Below, one piece after another: positions 52,564 to 62,745 of a stretch of DNA of 64,000 nucleotides. Position numbers and translations under genes: made by a program. Below the pieces are notes generated by a model. That model saw only the letters and a program-made list of their open reading frames with translations. It was not told the origin of the DNA and searched no databases. The stretch is taken from the NCBI RefSeq assembly GCF_004684345.1, contig NZ_CP038469.1, forward strand, positions 4,216,001 through 4,280,000, given 5' to 3'. Every line of letters starts with the position of its first letter. The stretch's first letter is position 1. The DNA is from Citrobacter tructae (lineage in GTDB: Bacteria; Pseudomonadota; Gammaproteobacteria; Enterobacterales; Enterobacteriaceae).

Positions 52564-55500
52564 TCAGGATTTCGGCTTGTGGTCCTCAACCACCCAGACG
52601 GTTAACTCTTTTTCCAGTGTTTGCGTCCCTGTTGTTGCCTTCACCTTCACCCAACTTTCACCTGCGGTATCCGTTCTCAGTTCAGAGTAGGCATTCCCTA
52701 ACTTAAAACTGGTTTTATCCGGCGTCATCGTAAAGGTTCCTGTATCGGGTTTGGCTTTGCTGCCCGCGCTAAATTCGACATTGCCGTTTAACGGATTACC
52801 GAATTTATCCCGCAATCGGGCCATAAAGCCTACCGGTTCAAGATTGGCAACGGCATAGCCAGGATCCTGCTCCAGAGTGAGCACTGGATTCTGGGCATCG
52901 GCATTCAGCGTCAGCGAAGCATTCGCGGAAACACGACTTCCGTGTTCAGCCAGCGTGGCGGTCAGCGTGTAGCGACCCGCCTTATGGCCGTGGACATTCA
53001 CGGTTGCAGTGCCGGATTCATCGGTGGTGACAAGTGTATTGTCAATCACCAGAGGATCGCTTGACGATGGTCCTGTGGCCGTAATTTTCAGCTTACGATT
53101 GCTGATGTCGATCCCTGAAGCATCGGTCAGATGCAGGGTAAACGTCACGTTGTCCACGTCACTTACCACGGCTGATGTCGATGAAGGCGTGATCGCCAAC
53201 GATGCATTTTGGAGATCCGACAGCACTTCAATAGTCTTAGTCGCCGTAATGGGCTGACGCTCGTTCACGAAGGTTGCCCGTAATTGATAGTTTCCGGCCT
53301 CAGCGGCAACGAAGGTTGTTGATGCCACTCCCTTTTCATCCAATGTCAGCACGGACTGGTCCAGTTTTAATCCACTGGCGGGTTCGCTGGTCAGGCGCAC
53401 GTCACCACTAAACGGGTTATTTTGGCCGTCTACGACCTGTACCTGAATTTCATGAGCCGTTGAAGCGTTAGCCACGATGCTCTCTGTCGGTGCCGTCAAA
53501 TTCACTACCGCGCTGGTGATATCAGGTACAAAGCCCAGTTCAATGGTCGAGGACTCAATATGATGTTCCCCGTCCGTAGCTCTGGCTTTAACGGTGTAAT
53601 TACCGGCCTTAACAGTGGTTAACGTCACCGTGGCGTAACCCTCTTTATCGGTGGTTATTTTGTCCGGATACACGAGCCCCTGTGGTTCAACGATCAGCTC
53701 CACTTTCTGTCCTGCAACCGACATGGCAGCATTGTCGAGCTTGATCTCAAGCGTGGCGCCATCACGACCGTTTGCTGCAATATTGGTTATTGCGCCATTG
53801 TCTTTGGCAGCCAGAGACAACGTTGCACCCGCCATTGCAGAGGCAAATGTTACGCTCAGTGATGAGCTGATGTTTCCTACGCTCAGCTTAATATCATAGG
53901 TTCCCGGCGTTGAACTGATCAGTGAGAATGTCGCCTCCCCTTTGGCATCGGTCGTAACAACGTTGTCCCCATTCACGACCTTCACCTCTGGCGGTAATTC
54001 CAGTGTGATGGTGTATCCGGACAGCGCATTGCCATAACGGTCAGTCAGGGTAACCCTCGCGATGTTACTCTGCTTACCATCCGCCAGCGCATTGTCCCGA
54101 GCCAGGTTAAAAGACTGAATCACCGGCTGCGTCTTGTCGGCAATCCAGTTGGCCGGTTTTTCCAGCCCGGAGAAATCGTGTTTTTCAGATGTCACACCTA
54201 TACGCGTCGCCTGAGCCAGTTCGGACGTTGCTTTGGCGGTATACACGCCGTCTTTTTCTTCTACGGCAGTAAAACTAACCTCGCCGCTGGCTGAAACCGC
54301 ATAAAAACGTAAGCTATCATCACCGGTGATGGCGTTCCCGTCATTATCCCTGGCGTCTAACGTCAGATTGATGGGATGCCCAACAACCTGTTCTACGGGC
54401 GTTACTGTCAATGTCGATTTCGTCGCCTCGGCGGAAACCGCTTTCAGCTTAACTGTCAGAGTTTCTGTTTTACCCATAATTTTCGCGGTGATGCGCGCCG
54501 TACCCGCAGTTAAACCCGGCGTCAGCATCGCGGTATACACCCCGGTACGGGTTTCCTGAACGTCGCCCAACGTCGGGGTCTGGGCAGAACGTTGACGGTT
54601 TACCTGCGTGTCGGGCGTAAATGCCAAAGACAGTTCAATATCATGTGCAAGTCCTGTTAACGGTTGGTCATTGGCATCTTTTAGTACCAGCGTAACCGGA
54701 TGCTGTGATTGTCCGTCAGCAGCGATAATCGGCTCATGTTCACCGTTCAGCGTGAATTCCATCGTGCCGACAGAGGCTGAACTCCCCGTTACCGTCACGT
54801 TCATCACCGCATAGTTAGAGACGTTTCCTTTTACATCTCGCGCCGTTGCGCCAATCTGCCAGTGATTAGTGCCGCCAGGTGTATAGGTCGGCAACGTCAA
54901 CTGCCATGAAGTACCGCGACCGGAAATGCGTCCCCCGGCGGCGGTAAATGCGCTATCGTTCCACTCAACCGACTGAATGCCCCAGCGGGATTTATCCAGT
55001 GAAATAGTCACCGGGACAACGGTCCCTCCTTCCCCTTGAACGCTCTCAGGCAGGCTAATTTTCAGCACCGATTTTTTGCGGTACTCCAGAACAATATTGT
55101 TATTACGTTCGACAAAATCGTAGCGCCCGTGCTGAACTTCACGCATTACCGCAACGTTGTCGCTGTCCAGTTGCTTCGCCAGCGGGATGCCGGGGCGATA
55201 GTTAATCTCAATGCCAAAGCGTGAGTCATGTGTATTGCTCTCCCCCTGCTTGTGTTCAGCAGAAAGCGTAACCAGCGGAACCGGTGTATAGGTGATCCCG
55301 CCCGTAAAGGCGTAAGGATTCTCCTGCAGGTGGTCGCGGCCAAAAAGACCGACATTCTTGCCGTAATACTTTTCATATTTAAGCGATGCACCCAGTTGCG
55401 GATACGACGGCAACCAACCCTTGGTATAGATATCCCAGCCATCAGCCGGACGTTCCTGATAATCTTCCAGGTTATGAGAATCTTTCCATTTTGATAACCG

Positions 55501-56103
55501 CAAATATGCATTTGCGCCTGCGTGTAAATAATCTCGCCAGTACTCAATACCCGCGCCCATACGTGCGTGATGACGACTTAAATCGTAGTCGTAAAACAGG
55601 TTTGCACCCAGCATCGAATTATCTGGCGTGAAGTAGCGATAACCCACGCCAATATTGGTTTGGGTTCTGTCATCCGTACGATGAAGCGATGTTTGGCTAA
55701 ATAAAACATGTTGTTTTTTATCAACCCACGGATAAAGGAAATCAAATGCGGAATCTTTCAAAGAGAAAGATTCATCCACGTTGAGTTGAATACGTGCATT
55801 ACCGTACTGCTGCAGCCACTCTACCACTTCCTTCGTTGCCTGCGCTGATACGGTATTTGCAGCAAAGCTTCCTGCATGGCCGTTTTCAATACTCCTGCCA
55901 GCCTGGGCTGCTAAGGAAGACAGGGCGCGCACCTCCTGCTGTTCAGCGGTTTGTGATGCCTTAACGGCTGACGCATGGCTGATTGTTGGCGTGAAGCTGA
56001 GAAGCGCAGGATACAGGGCCTGCAAAGCGATCGTTGACCATGCTACAACCTTGTTAACGGGGCCTGTTGCCCCATTGTTCCGCGAAATTTTCTTATTTGA
56101 CAT
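52564..56103 (-). CDS. Intimin/invasin-like inverse autotransporter adhesin
   Basis: An outer-membrane adhesin of 1,179 residues from the ATG at 56103 (GGAG in front); a TTG six codons earlier is open. A long basic N-terminus and a signal-like hydrophobic stretch (WSTIALQALYPALLSF) lead into the inverse-autotransporter beta-barrel at about residues 95-345. The barrel contains FLYPWVDKKQHVLFSQ, GANLFYDYD and GAGIEYWRDYLHAGANAY. Behind it are roughly seven or eight Ig-like Big-1 repeats of about 100 residues, each with a VTTD.KGEATFSL-type core. I find no cysteine and no C-type lectin tip, unlike intimin. No LysM domain is evident. The ligand is unknown. It diverges from pgaABCD. Confidence 0.88.
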   Translation of the reverse strand: MSNKKISRNNGATGPVNKVVAWSTIALQALYPALLSFTPTISHASAVKASQTAEQQEVRALSSLAAQAGRSIENGHAGSFAANTVSAQATKEVVEWLQQYGNARIQLNVDESFSLKDSAFDFLYPWVDKKQHVLFSQTSLHRTDDRTQTNIGVGYRYFTPDNSMLGANLFYDYDLSRHHARMGAGIEYWRDYLHAGANAYLRLSKWKDSHNLEDYQERPADGWDIYTKGWLPSYPQLGASLKYEKYYGKNVGLFGRDHLQENPYAFTGGITYTPVPLVTLSAEHKQGESNTHDSRFGIEINYRPGIPLAKQLDSDNVAVMREVQHGRYDFVERNNNIVLEYRKKSVLKISLPESVQGEGGTVVPVTISLDKSRWGIQSVEWNDSAFTAAGGRISGRGTSWQLTLPTYTPGGTNHWQIGATARDVKGNVSNYAVMNVTVTGSSASVGTMEFTLNGEHEPIIAADGQSQHPVTLVLKDANDQPLTGLAHDIELSLAFTPDTQVNRQRSAQTPTLGDVQETRTGVYTAMLTPGLTAGTARITAKIMGKTETLTVKLKAVSAEATKSTLTVTPVEQVVGHPINLTLDARDNDGNAITGDDSLRFYAVSASGEVSFTAVEEKDGVYTAKATSELAQATRIGVTSEKHDFSGLEKPANWIADKTQPVIQSFNLARDNALADGKQSNIARVTLTDRYGNALSGYTITLELPPEVKVVNGDNVVTTDAKGEATFSLISSTPGTYDIKLSVGNISSSLSVTFASAMAGATLSLAAKDNGAITNIAANGRDGATLEIKLDNAAMSVAGQKVELIVEPQGLVYPDKITTDKEGYATVTLTTVKAGNYTVKARATDGEHHIESSTIELGFVPDITSAVVNLTAPTESIVANASTAHEIQVQVVDGQNNPFSGDVRLTSEPASGLKLDQSVLTLDEKGVASTTFVAAEAGNYQLRATFVNERQPITATKTIEVLSDLQNASLAITPSSTSAVVSDVDNVTFTLHLTDASGIDISNRKLKITATGPSSSDPLVIDNTLVTTDESGTATVNVHGHKAGRYTLTATLAEHGSRVSANASLTLNADAQNPVLTLEQDPGYAVANLEPVGFMARLRDKFGNPLNGNVEFSAGSKAKPDTGTFTMTPDKTSFKLGNAYSELRTDTAGESWVKVKATTGTQTLEKELTVWVVEDHKPKS

Positions 56104-56920
56104 TCGTAACTCCAATATCAATTAAAAAAATCAAAGGTTATTCCATGTTATGAACGGGATGCGTACTATATGTATTTTATAGAAAATTTCAAGAGGTGTT
56201 TGTGGAACAAATAGCTGGATGTTTTTACACTGTGGGATATTTATTTAACTGTTGCTGTAAGTAGCTTTGAAATATGATGTTCCAATAGATGATAGATTAA
56301 GAAAATTTTTTATTTGGAGCGGTTATTGACGTGTGTTTAATATATTCAATGTGGCGGTTTTCTAATAAATTAAACACACAGTCTTGTGGAAATTAATCTG
56401 CAAACGAGCATCTTAATGTGTAACCGCATGATGCGGTGTCTTTTACCCATTAGCAGCCGCAGCGCCGCCCTTGAGTACAGCCTGGCCCGCAGAGACATTC
56501 CTGGCATTTTTCTGTTTACTGTTTTCAAAATGGTTAACAGGCAAACAGTTACGCTGCGGTTTTATATTTATTGGTAATAATAAACGGCGTTGCATGGTTT
56601 TGCTGTCCCAAATTATCTAAACGCAGTATTCGATCCCAAGAGTATTAGGAGAATTTAGTCTAAAATACTTTTTTTGCTTAGGAGTTTTCCTATCGCGTAG
56701 CCACCGTGTTCGCGTAGTGTTAAAATTCATGAGTTTCTGACCTCTTCTTGTGCTAGTGGATGAGGTGCTGGTCGTCAATAAGACGAAAGAATTAAATGGG
56801 TTAAAACCACATTGCTAAATAAGCGGCACTGTTTTTTTACATGGTCGGCAACCGTCAAGGAGTGACGATAACCTATTGATAACGCTTATTTTTACTATGA
56901 TGTAAGATATAAGGGAAGAT
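56104..56920. promoter_or_regulatory. Divergent control region between the adhesin and pgaA
   Basis: An 817-base AT-rich gap with no gene I accept. It must hold the promoters of both the adhesin and the pga operon. Visible items are: an inverted repeat at 56512-56549 (CTGTTTACTGTT...AACAGGCAAACAG); a weak AT stem with seven T residues at 56641-56675; a small TAGGA/TCCTA hairpin at 56679-56692; and a GGA-loop hairpin at 56853-56867. In E. coli the pga promoter is activated by NhaR and its leader is repressed by CsrA. I could not place an NhaR site. Confidence 0.5.
56853..56867 (+). promoter_or_regulatory. CsrA-type hairpin in the pgaA leader
   Basis: CGTCA-AGGAG-TGACG (with its flanking C) forms a five-pair stem that presents GGA in the loop, the classic CsrA/RsmA binding form. 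It lies 53 bases before the pgaA start. A second GGA is in the ribosome-binding site AAGGGAAG at 56911-56918. CsrA binding at both could block translation, as shown for E. coli pgaA. Confidence 0.6.
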
Positions 56921-59383
56921 ATGTTCAGTATGCGTCGACATGCCAATTTCATTAAACGCTTTAAGTCTGTAAGTTGTTTATTTACGGCCAGCGTTCTTTT
57001 CCCCATGCAAATCTCTGCGGCAGTATCAGATTATGATGCTTTGATTATTGAAGCCCGGGGGGGGAATAGTGCGCCGCTATTGCGCTACCTCGAGGATCAG
57101 GGAAAGAAAAGCGCGCTCACGCCCAATCAGGTTGCCGACTGGCTGCAAGTCTCTGGCTGGGTCGATAACAACGATAAAGCAACGATTGCTATCTGGCAGC
57201 AGTATCGCGGAAAGGTGGATGTGCCTGCGCGTGGCAAAGTCGCCGCTGCGCGTGCGTATCGCAATCAGAAAAGCTGGAATGATTCGTTAGCGATCTGGGA
57301 AAGCGTGTTGCAGGAAGAGCCTGACAACGCGGATATTCGTACTGGCTGGATAATGACGCTGGCCGATGCCCGTTACAATCAACAAGCCCTGACCGAAGCG
57401 AATAAATGGGCACAGGCTCATCCGGGCGCCGATTCTGATGCCTTGCTTGCCTACGTGTATCATTCGCAGAATAAAAACTGGGACGCGTTGCTTGTCGCCA
57501 GTCAGGCAGTTGACGTTGATCCGAACAATAAAAATGCAAAATCTACGTTGTTGTCTGCGATGTCAGCCAACCGCATCGCTGAACCTGCGCTGGGACTGGC
57601 GGAAGAGGTTCCAACATCCGACCCTGTTAAGCGTCGTCTTGCGCTTGATGCCGCCGCCGAAAAAGTGCGCTCCTCTTATACTACAGCGCGCAACGAAGAA
57701 GAACGTTTTATCGTGGCGGATAAAGCCCTTGTCCGGTATGACCAACTGCTTACCGCGTGGAAAGATGATCCCTCTGCCCAGGGCGATGTGCGTCGGGCGA
57801 GGATTGACCGCATGGGTGCCTTGCTGGTACGCAAGCGCACTGCTGAAGTCATTACGGAATATGAGTCACTTTCTGCCGAAGGTGAAATCCCCAACTATGC
57901 AAAACGCTGGGTGGCTTCCGCGTGGTTAAGCGAACGTCAGCCGGAAAAAACCGAAGCGATGCTGATGAGCATCTACTACCCGAACGGGCCGTTACCCGTT
58001 ACGCCGCTCGGCCCTGAAGATCAGCAAGATCTGTTCTATGCGCATATTGATAATGAAAACTTTGTTGATGCCAAAAAACAGGTCGATACGTTAATTAAAG
58101 ACAGTCCGTATCTGCGACGGATCTATGGTTCGCCCACGCCGCAGCCTAACGATAACTGGCTGCTTGGCCAGACGTTGCTTGCGCAATATTACATTGCCGC
58201 CAATGAGCTGCCTGAAGCCGAAAAGCTGACGGAACATCTGGCACGTACAGGCTCGGGTAACCAGGGACTGCGTATACTCTACTCTTCTGTGCTCGAAGCC
58301 CGCGGCTTGCCGCATGCGGCCGAGAAAGAGCTGAAGCTTGCGGAAGTGATCGAGCCAAGCAATCTGGAGCTGGAGCGTCAGCAGGCTTATGTGGCACTGG
58401 ATCTTCAGGAATGGAAGCAGGCCGATGAACTGACTGATGACGTCATCGTCCGTAGTCCGGATGATGAAGCGACGCTGCGCCTCGCGCGCATCCGTGACGT
58501 GCACAAAATGTCGGAAGTGCGGATTAGCGGAACACAGGGGATCTCCTCTGATAGCCCGGTCAGCGGTAAGAATGACTTCAACATCAATACCGCCATTTAC
58601 AGCCCGCCGATCAATGACAACTGGCGACTGTTTACCGGATTCAACTTTGCCACTGGTGAATTTGAAGAAGGTAAAGGCATCAGCCGCGATCTGGCTGCCG
58701 GTGCGGAATGGACCTCCCGTGACTACTGGGCAGAAATGGAAGTTTCAGGCCGTAATTATGGCGATGGTCAGAAAATAGGTGGCCGTCTTTCTGGCTGGCA
58801 TGATTTCAATGATAACTGGCGCGTTGGCGGTTCGGCGGAGCGTCTTTCACGTAATACCCCGCTGCGCGCATTGCGTAGCGGTGTGTACGCAAACGGCGGG
58901 GATATGTTTGTCCGCTGGTATCAAAATGAACGACGAGAGTATCAGTTGTCGTTTGCCGCTTCACATTTCTCGGATGGTAACGATCGTATCGAGTACGGGC
59001 TGAGCGGAAAAGAGCGCATGTGGACGACGCCGCGCTTCACGCTGGACTTCACACCGGGCATCGGTGGAAGTACCAACACCAAAGAGAATGTGCCGTATTA
59101 CAACCCTAAGAGTGATTTTTCCGTTGTACCAGGGCTTGCCGCAGAGCAGGTTCTTTACCGCCACTATGACACTGTGTGGACGCAGCAAGGCGTGGCTGGC
59201 GTAGGTGGCTACTGGCAGCAAGGTGAAGACGTGGGCGCCATCGTTCAGGTGGGATACGGACAGCGGCTTAAATGGAACAACGTCGTGGATGGCGGGGTGA
59301 TGCTGGTGTGGGATAAACGCCCCTACGACGGTAAACGTGAGCGGAATATCTCCCTCGCTTTCGATTTGAATGTCAGGTTTTAA
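56921..59383 (+). CDS. pgaA: Poly-N-acetylglucosamine outer-membrane porin PgaA
   Basis: Exports the biofilm polymer poly-beta-1,6-GlcNAc (PNAG) across the outer membrane. The 820-residue protein has a signal peptide (to about QISA, residue 33). A periplasmic TPR superhelix covers about 38-510 and probably binds de-N-acetylated PNAG. A C-terminal 16-strand barrel of about 300 residues ends in the outer-membrane signature DLNVRF. It is more diverged from E. coli PgaA than its neighbours on the backbone are from theirs. First gene of pgaABCD; the leader carries GGA motifs. Confidence 0.93.
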   Translation: MFSMRRHANFIKRFKSVSCLFTASVLFPMQISAAVSDYDALIIEARGGNSAPLLRYLEDQGKKSALTPNQVADWLQVSGWVDNNDKATIAIWQQYRGKVDVPARGKVAAARAYRNQKSWNDSLAIWESVLQEEPDNADIRTGWIMTLADARYNQQALTEANKWAQAHPGADSDALLAYVYHSQNKNWDALLVASQAVDVDPNNKNAKSTLLSAMSANRIAEPALGLAEEVPTSDPVKRRLALDAAAEKVRSSYTTARNEEERFIVADKALVRYDQLLTAWKDDPSAQGDVRRARIDRMGALLVRKRTAEVITEYESLSAEGEIPNYAKRWVASAWLSERQPEKTEAMLMSIYYPNGPLPVTPLGPEDQQDLFYAHIDNENFVDAKKQVDTLIKDSPYLRRIYGSPTPQPNDNWLLGQTLLAQYYIAANELPEAEKLTEHLARTGSGNQGLRILYSSVLEARGLPHAAEKELKLAEVIEPSNLELERQQAYVALDLQEWKQADELTDDVIVRSPDDEATLRLARIRDVHKMSEVRISGTQGISSDSPVSGKNDFNINTAIYSPPINDNWRLFTGFNFATGEFEEGKGISRDLAAGAEWTSRDYWAEMEVSGRNYGDGQKIGGRLSGWHDFNDNWRVGGSAERLSRNTPLRALRSGVYANGGDMFVRWYQNERREYQLSFAASHFSDGNDRIEYGLSGKERMWTTPRFTLDFTPGIGGSTNTKENVPYYNPKSDFSVVPGLAAEQVLYRHYDTVWTQQGVAGVGGYWQQGEDVGAIVQVGYGQRLKWNNVVDGGVMLVWDKRPYDGKRERNISLAFDLNVRF

Positions 59384-59392
59384 GGATTGTTC

Positions 59393-61414
59393 ATGCTGAA
59401 AAGATGCCTGTGGCTTAGCGCACTCATCGCTGGCTGGTTAATGATTACCGCGTGCAGTAGTGCGCACAATACGACGCCTCGCTATGTTCCTCCGGGAGAG
59501 AGGACCGCGCTGACGGCGGACCATCCGTGGCCAAAAAATAGTTTCCTGGTGCTGGGCTATCACGATGTCGAGGATGGCGCCGCCGATCAGCGCTACCTCT
59601 CTGTGCGCACCAGTGCGTTGAGCGATCAGATGGGCTGGCTACGTGATAATGGCTATAACCCGATCAGCGTGCAGCAAATTCTCGATGCCCATGACGGTAA
59701 AATCGTGCTGCCGGAAAAAGCGGTATTACTCACCTTCGATGACGGCTATAGCAGTTTTTATACCCGCGTCTGGCCGCTGCTGAAAGCCTACAACTGGCCT
59801 GCACTATGGGCACCGGTGGGAAGTTGGGTGGATGCCCCCGCCGACAAAAAAGTGGATTTTGGCGGCCTGATGACGGCCAGGGATAAATTCGCCACCTGGA
59901 AAATGGTCGAGGAAATGGGCAAATCACCGTTGGTGGAGGTTGGTGCGCACACTTGGGCCTCGCATTTCGGCGGCCTGGCAAATCCGCAGGGAAGTAAAGA
60001 ACCGGCAGTGGCGAACCGCCTGTACGATAAGAAAACCGGTACTTATGAAACGGATGAGCAGTATTACCGCCGCATAAATACCGATATCTCATTGATCACC
60101 AACAAAATTAAGTCTGTAACCGGGAAATCACCGCGTGCGTGGGTGTGGCCGTACGGAGCGGCCAACGGCACAACCTTAACCCTTGCCAAAGAGCATGGTT
60201 ATAAGATGGCGTTTACGCTCAACGAAGGGCTGGCGAATGCGGCGTTTCTTGATGATATTCCGCGTGTACTGATATCGGATAACCCTTCTCTCAAACGTTT
60301 TGCCAGTCAGGTTGCTCAGGTGCGAGAACCGCAGACGATGCGCGTGATGCATGTCGATCTGGATTATGTGTATGACAAAGATCCTGCCCAGCAGAAGAGA
60401 AACATTGATAAGCTGATTCAGCGTGTTTACGACATGCGTATTTCACATGTTTTCCTGCAGGCGTATGCCGACCCTAAAGGCGACGGGAATATTCGCGAAC
60501 TCTATTTCCCTAACCGCTGGCTGCCGATGCGTGCCGATCTCTTTAACTACATCTCCTGGCAATTACAAACGCGGGCAGGGGTGACGGTGTATGCCTGGAT
60601 GCCAGTTTTGGCTTTCGATCTCGACGCCTCTATTCCACGCGTAACCGCGTGGGATCCGAAAACGGGGCGCAGTGCGATCAATCACGAGAGCTATGTCCGT
60701 CTGTCTCCCTGGGATAGCGAAGCGCGTAAACGCATCACTGAGATCTATGAAGACCTGGCGAAGCACGCCAGCTTCAAAGGTATTTTGTTCCATGACGATG
60801 CGTTCCTGACGGACTTCGAAGATGCATCGCCGGAGGCGTTAGCCGCCTACCGCGCTGCGGGCCTTCCGGATAGTATTGAGAAAATCCGTAACGATCCGCA
60901 GGCATTTGAGCGCTGGACTCGCCTGAAAAGTAAGATGCTGATCGACTTTACCCAGCAGCTGACGCGTTCGGTGCGTAACATTCGCGGTCCGCAGGTACAA
61001 ACTGCGCGCAATATTTACGCTATGCCAGTACTGGAACCTGAAAGCGAAGCCTGGTTTGCACAAAACCTGAATGATTTCCTTAATACCTACGATTGGACTG
61101 CACCCATGGCGATGCCATTGATGGAAAATATTCCAGCCAATGATGCTAACGCATGGCTCGACAGACTGGTGAATGCCGTTGCACAGACCCCTGGCGCGCT
61201 GGATAAGACCGTATTTGAACTGCAGGCACGTGACTGGCGTAAATCCGGCGAACAGGCCGAAATCAGTGGTAAACAGATAGCCGAATGGATGCGTCAGCTT
61301 AAATTAAGTGGCGCAGGTAACTACGGTTATTACCCGGATGATTTCATCAGCGACAAACCCGAGATGTCAGAGATTCGCTCGACGTTCTCATCATACTGGT
61401 ACCCGCAAAAATGA
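59393..61414 (+). CDS. pgaB: PNAG N-deacetylase lipoprotein PgaB
   Basis: Periplasmic outer-membrane lipoprotein that partly de-N-acetylates PNAG, needed for export through PgaA. The ATG at 59393 gives 673 residues. The lipobox ITAC ends at Cys21. The N-terminal CE4 deacetylase domain has Asp116-Asp117 in LTFDDGYSSFY and metal histidines in GAHTWASHF. The C-terminal glycoside-hydrolase-like domain (from about residue 310) binds or cuts the polymer. It starts nine bases after the pgaA stop and overlaps pgaC by four. Confidence 0.95.
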   Translation: MLKRCLWLSALIAGWLMITACSSAHNTTPRYVPPGERTALTADHPWPKNSFLVLGYHDVEDGAADQRYLSVRTSALSDQMGWLRDNGYNPISVQQILDAHDGKIVLPEKAVLLTFDDGYSSFYTRVWPLLKAYNWPALWAPVGSWVDAPADKKVDFGGLMTARDKFATWKMVEEMGKSPLVEVGAHTWASHFGGLANPQGSKEPAVANRLYDKKTGTYETDEQYYRRINTDISLITNKIKSVTGKSPRAWVWPYGAANGTTLTLAKEHGYKMAFTLNEGLANAAFLDDIPRVLISDNPSLKRFASQVAQVREPQTMRVMHVDLDYVYDKDPAQQKRNIDKLIQRVYDMRISHVFLQAYADPKGDGNIRELYFPNRWLPMRADLFNYISWQLQTRAGVTVYAWMPVLAFDLDASIPRVTAWDPKTGRSAINHESYVRLSPWDSEARKRITEIYEDLAKHASFKGILFHDDAFLTDFEDASPEALAAYRAAGLPDSIEKIRNDPQAFERWTRLKSKMLIDFTQQLTRSVRNIRGPQVQTARNIYAMPVLEPESEAWFAQNLNDFLNTYDWTAPMAMPLMENIPANDANAWLDRLVNAVAQTPGALDKTVFELQARDWRKSGEQAEISGKQIAEWMRQLKLSGAGNYGYYPDDFISDKPEMSEIRSTFSSYWYPQK

Positions 61415-62745
61415 CCGATCGCATTATTGCTTTCCTGATACTTTGCCTGATGTTCAGCCTGCCGTTTGGCGTGGCTGTAGTCTTTACGGGTGAAGTGATG
61501 CTGAACTTCGTCTTCTTCTGGCCCTTGTTCATGTCTGCATTGTGGATAAGCGGCGGGGTGTACTTCTGGTTTTACCGTGAACGTCACTGGAAATGGGGAG
61601 ACGATACACCGCCACCCACGCTGGAGGGGAATCCGCTGGTTTCGATTCTGATCCCGTGTTTTAACGAGGGGATCAACGCGCGCGAAACCATCGGTGCAGC
61701 GCTGGCGCAGCGTTATAAAAACATTGAAGTCATTGCCATCAACGACGGTTCGACGGATGACACCCACGACGTGCTGGAACAGCTGGCAGTGGAACACCCG
61801 AGCTTGCGGGTGATTCATTTGGCTGAAAACCAGGGCAAAGCGCTGGCGCTTAAAACCGGTGCGGCGGCGGCGCGCAGCGATTACTTGGTGTGTATTGATG
61901 GCGATGCGTTACTGGATCGCGATGCGGTTGCGTATATTGTGGCCCCGCTGATCCAGTTCCCGCGCGTTGGTGCGGTCACCGGGAACCCGCGAATTCGTAC
62001 CCGTTCCACGTTGATTGGTCGCGTGCAGGTTGGCGAGTTCTCGTCGATCATCGGCCTGATTAAACGTACCCAGCGAGTCTATGGGCAGATCTTTACCGTT
62101 TCTGGCGTAGTTGCCGCGTTTCGTCGTCGTGCGCTGGCTGAGGTCGGATACTGGAGCCCGGACATGATCACCGAAGATATCGACATCAGTTGGAAGCTGC
62201 AGTTGCGCCACTGGTCGGTATTCTTTGAGCCGCGCGCACTGTGCTGGATCCTGATGCCTGAAACGTTAAGAGGGTTGTGGAAACAGCGCCTGCGCTGGGC
62301 GCAAGGGGGGGCCGAGGTGTTTATCGTTAACATGCGCCGCCTGTGGTCGTGGGAGTTCCGCCGCATGTGGCCGCTGTTCCTTGAGTTCTGTTTTTCGACC
62401 GCCTGGTCTTTTGCCTATGCGATCAGTATCGTGCTGTTCCTGTTGGGATTAATGATCCCGATGCCCGACTCGCTGTATGTGCAAAACTTGTTCCCACCGG
62501 CATTCACCGGGTTAATTCTTGGCGTGGTCTGCCTGCTCCAGTTTGCGGTAAGTCTGATGATCGAACGACGCTATGAAAAAGGTATTGGCGCCTCGTTGTT
62601 CTGGATTATCTGGTTCCCGGTGGTGTACTGGATGCTGAGCCTGTTCACCACGCTGGTAGCGTTCCCCAAAGTCATGCTCAAGCGCAAACGCGGCAGGGCG
62701 CGCTGGGTCAGTCCTGACCGTGGAATAGGGAGGATCGAATCATGA
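61411..62745 (+). CDS. pgaC: PNAG synthase PgaC (GT2 glycosyltransferase)
   Basis: Processive inner-membrane glycosyltransferase that polymerises UDP-GlcNAc into PNAG and, with PgaD, is switched on by cyclic di-GMP. The 444-residue protein has two N-terminal membrane helices. A GT2 domain follows with NDGSTDDT, DGDALLDRDA, the base Asp in TEDIDISWKL and the acceptor motif QRLRWAQGG. C-terminal helices complete it. It overlaps pgaB and pgaD by four bases each, so the operon is tightly coupled. Confidence 0.96.
   Translation: MTDRIIAFLILCLMFSLPFGVAVVFTGEVMLNFVFFWPLFMSALWISGGVYFWFYRERHWKWGDDTPPPTLEGNPLVSILIPCFNEGINARETIGAALAQRYKNIEVIAINDGSTDDTHDVLEQLAVEHPSLRVIHLAENQGKALALKTGAAAARSDYLVCIDGDALLDRDAVAYIVAPLIQFPRVGAVTGNPRIRTRSTLIGRVQVGEFSSIIGLIKRTQRVYGQIFTVSGVVAAFRRRALAEVGYWSPDMITEDIDISWKLQLRHWSVFFEPRALCWILMPETLRGLWKQRLRWAQGGAEVFIVNMRRLWSWEFRRMWPLFLEFCFSTAWSFAYAISIVLFLLGLMIPMPDSLYVQNLFPPAFTGLILGVVCLLQFAVSLMIERRYEKGIGASLFWIIWFPVVYWMLSLFTTLVAFPKVMLKRKRGRARWVSPDRGIGRIES

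Noticed and set aside
56386..56577. A 63-codon frame in the gap between the adhesin and pgaA
   Set aside because: No convincing ribosome-binding site, unusual composition (many Arg, Met and Cys), and it spans inverted repeats that look regulatory.
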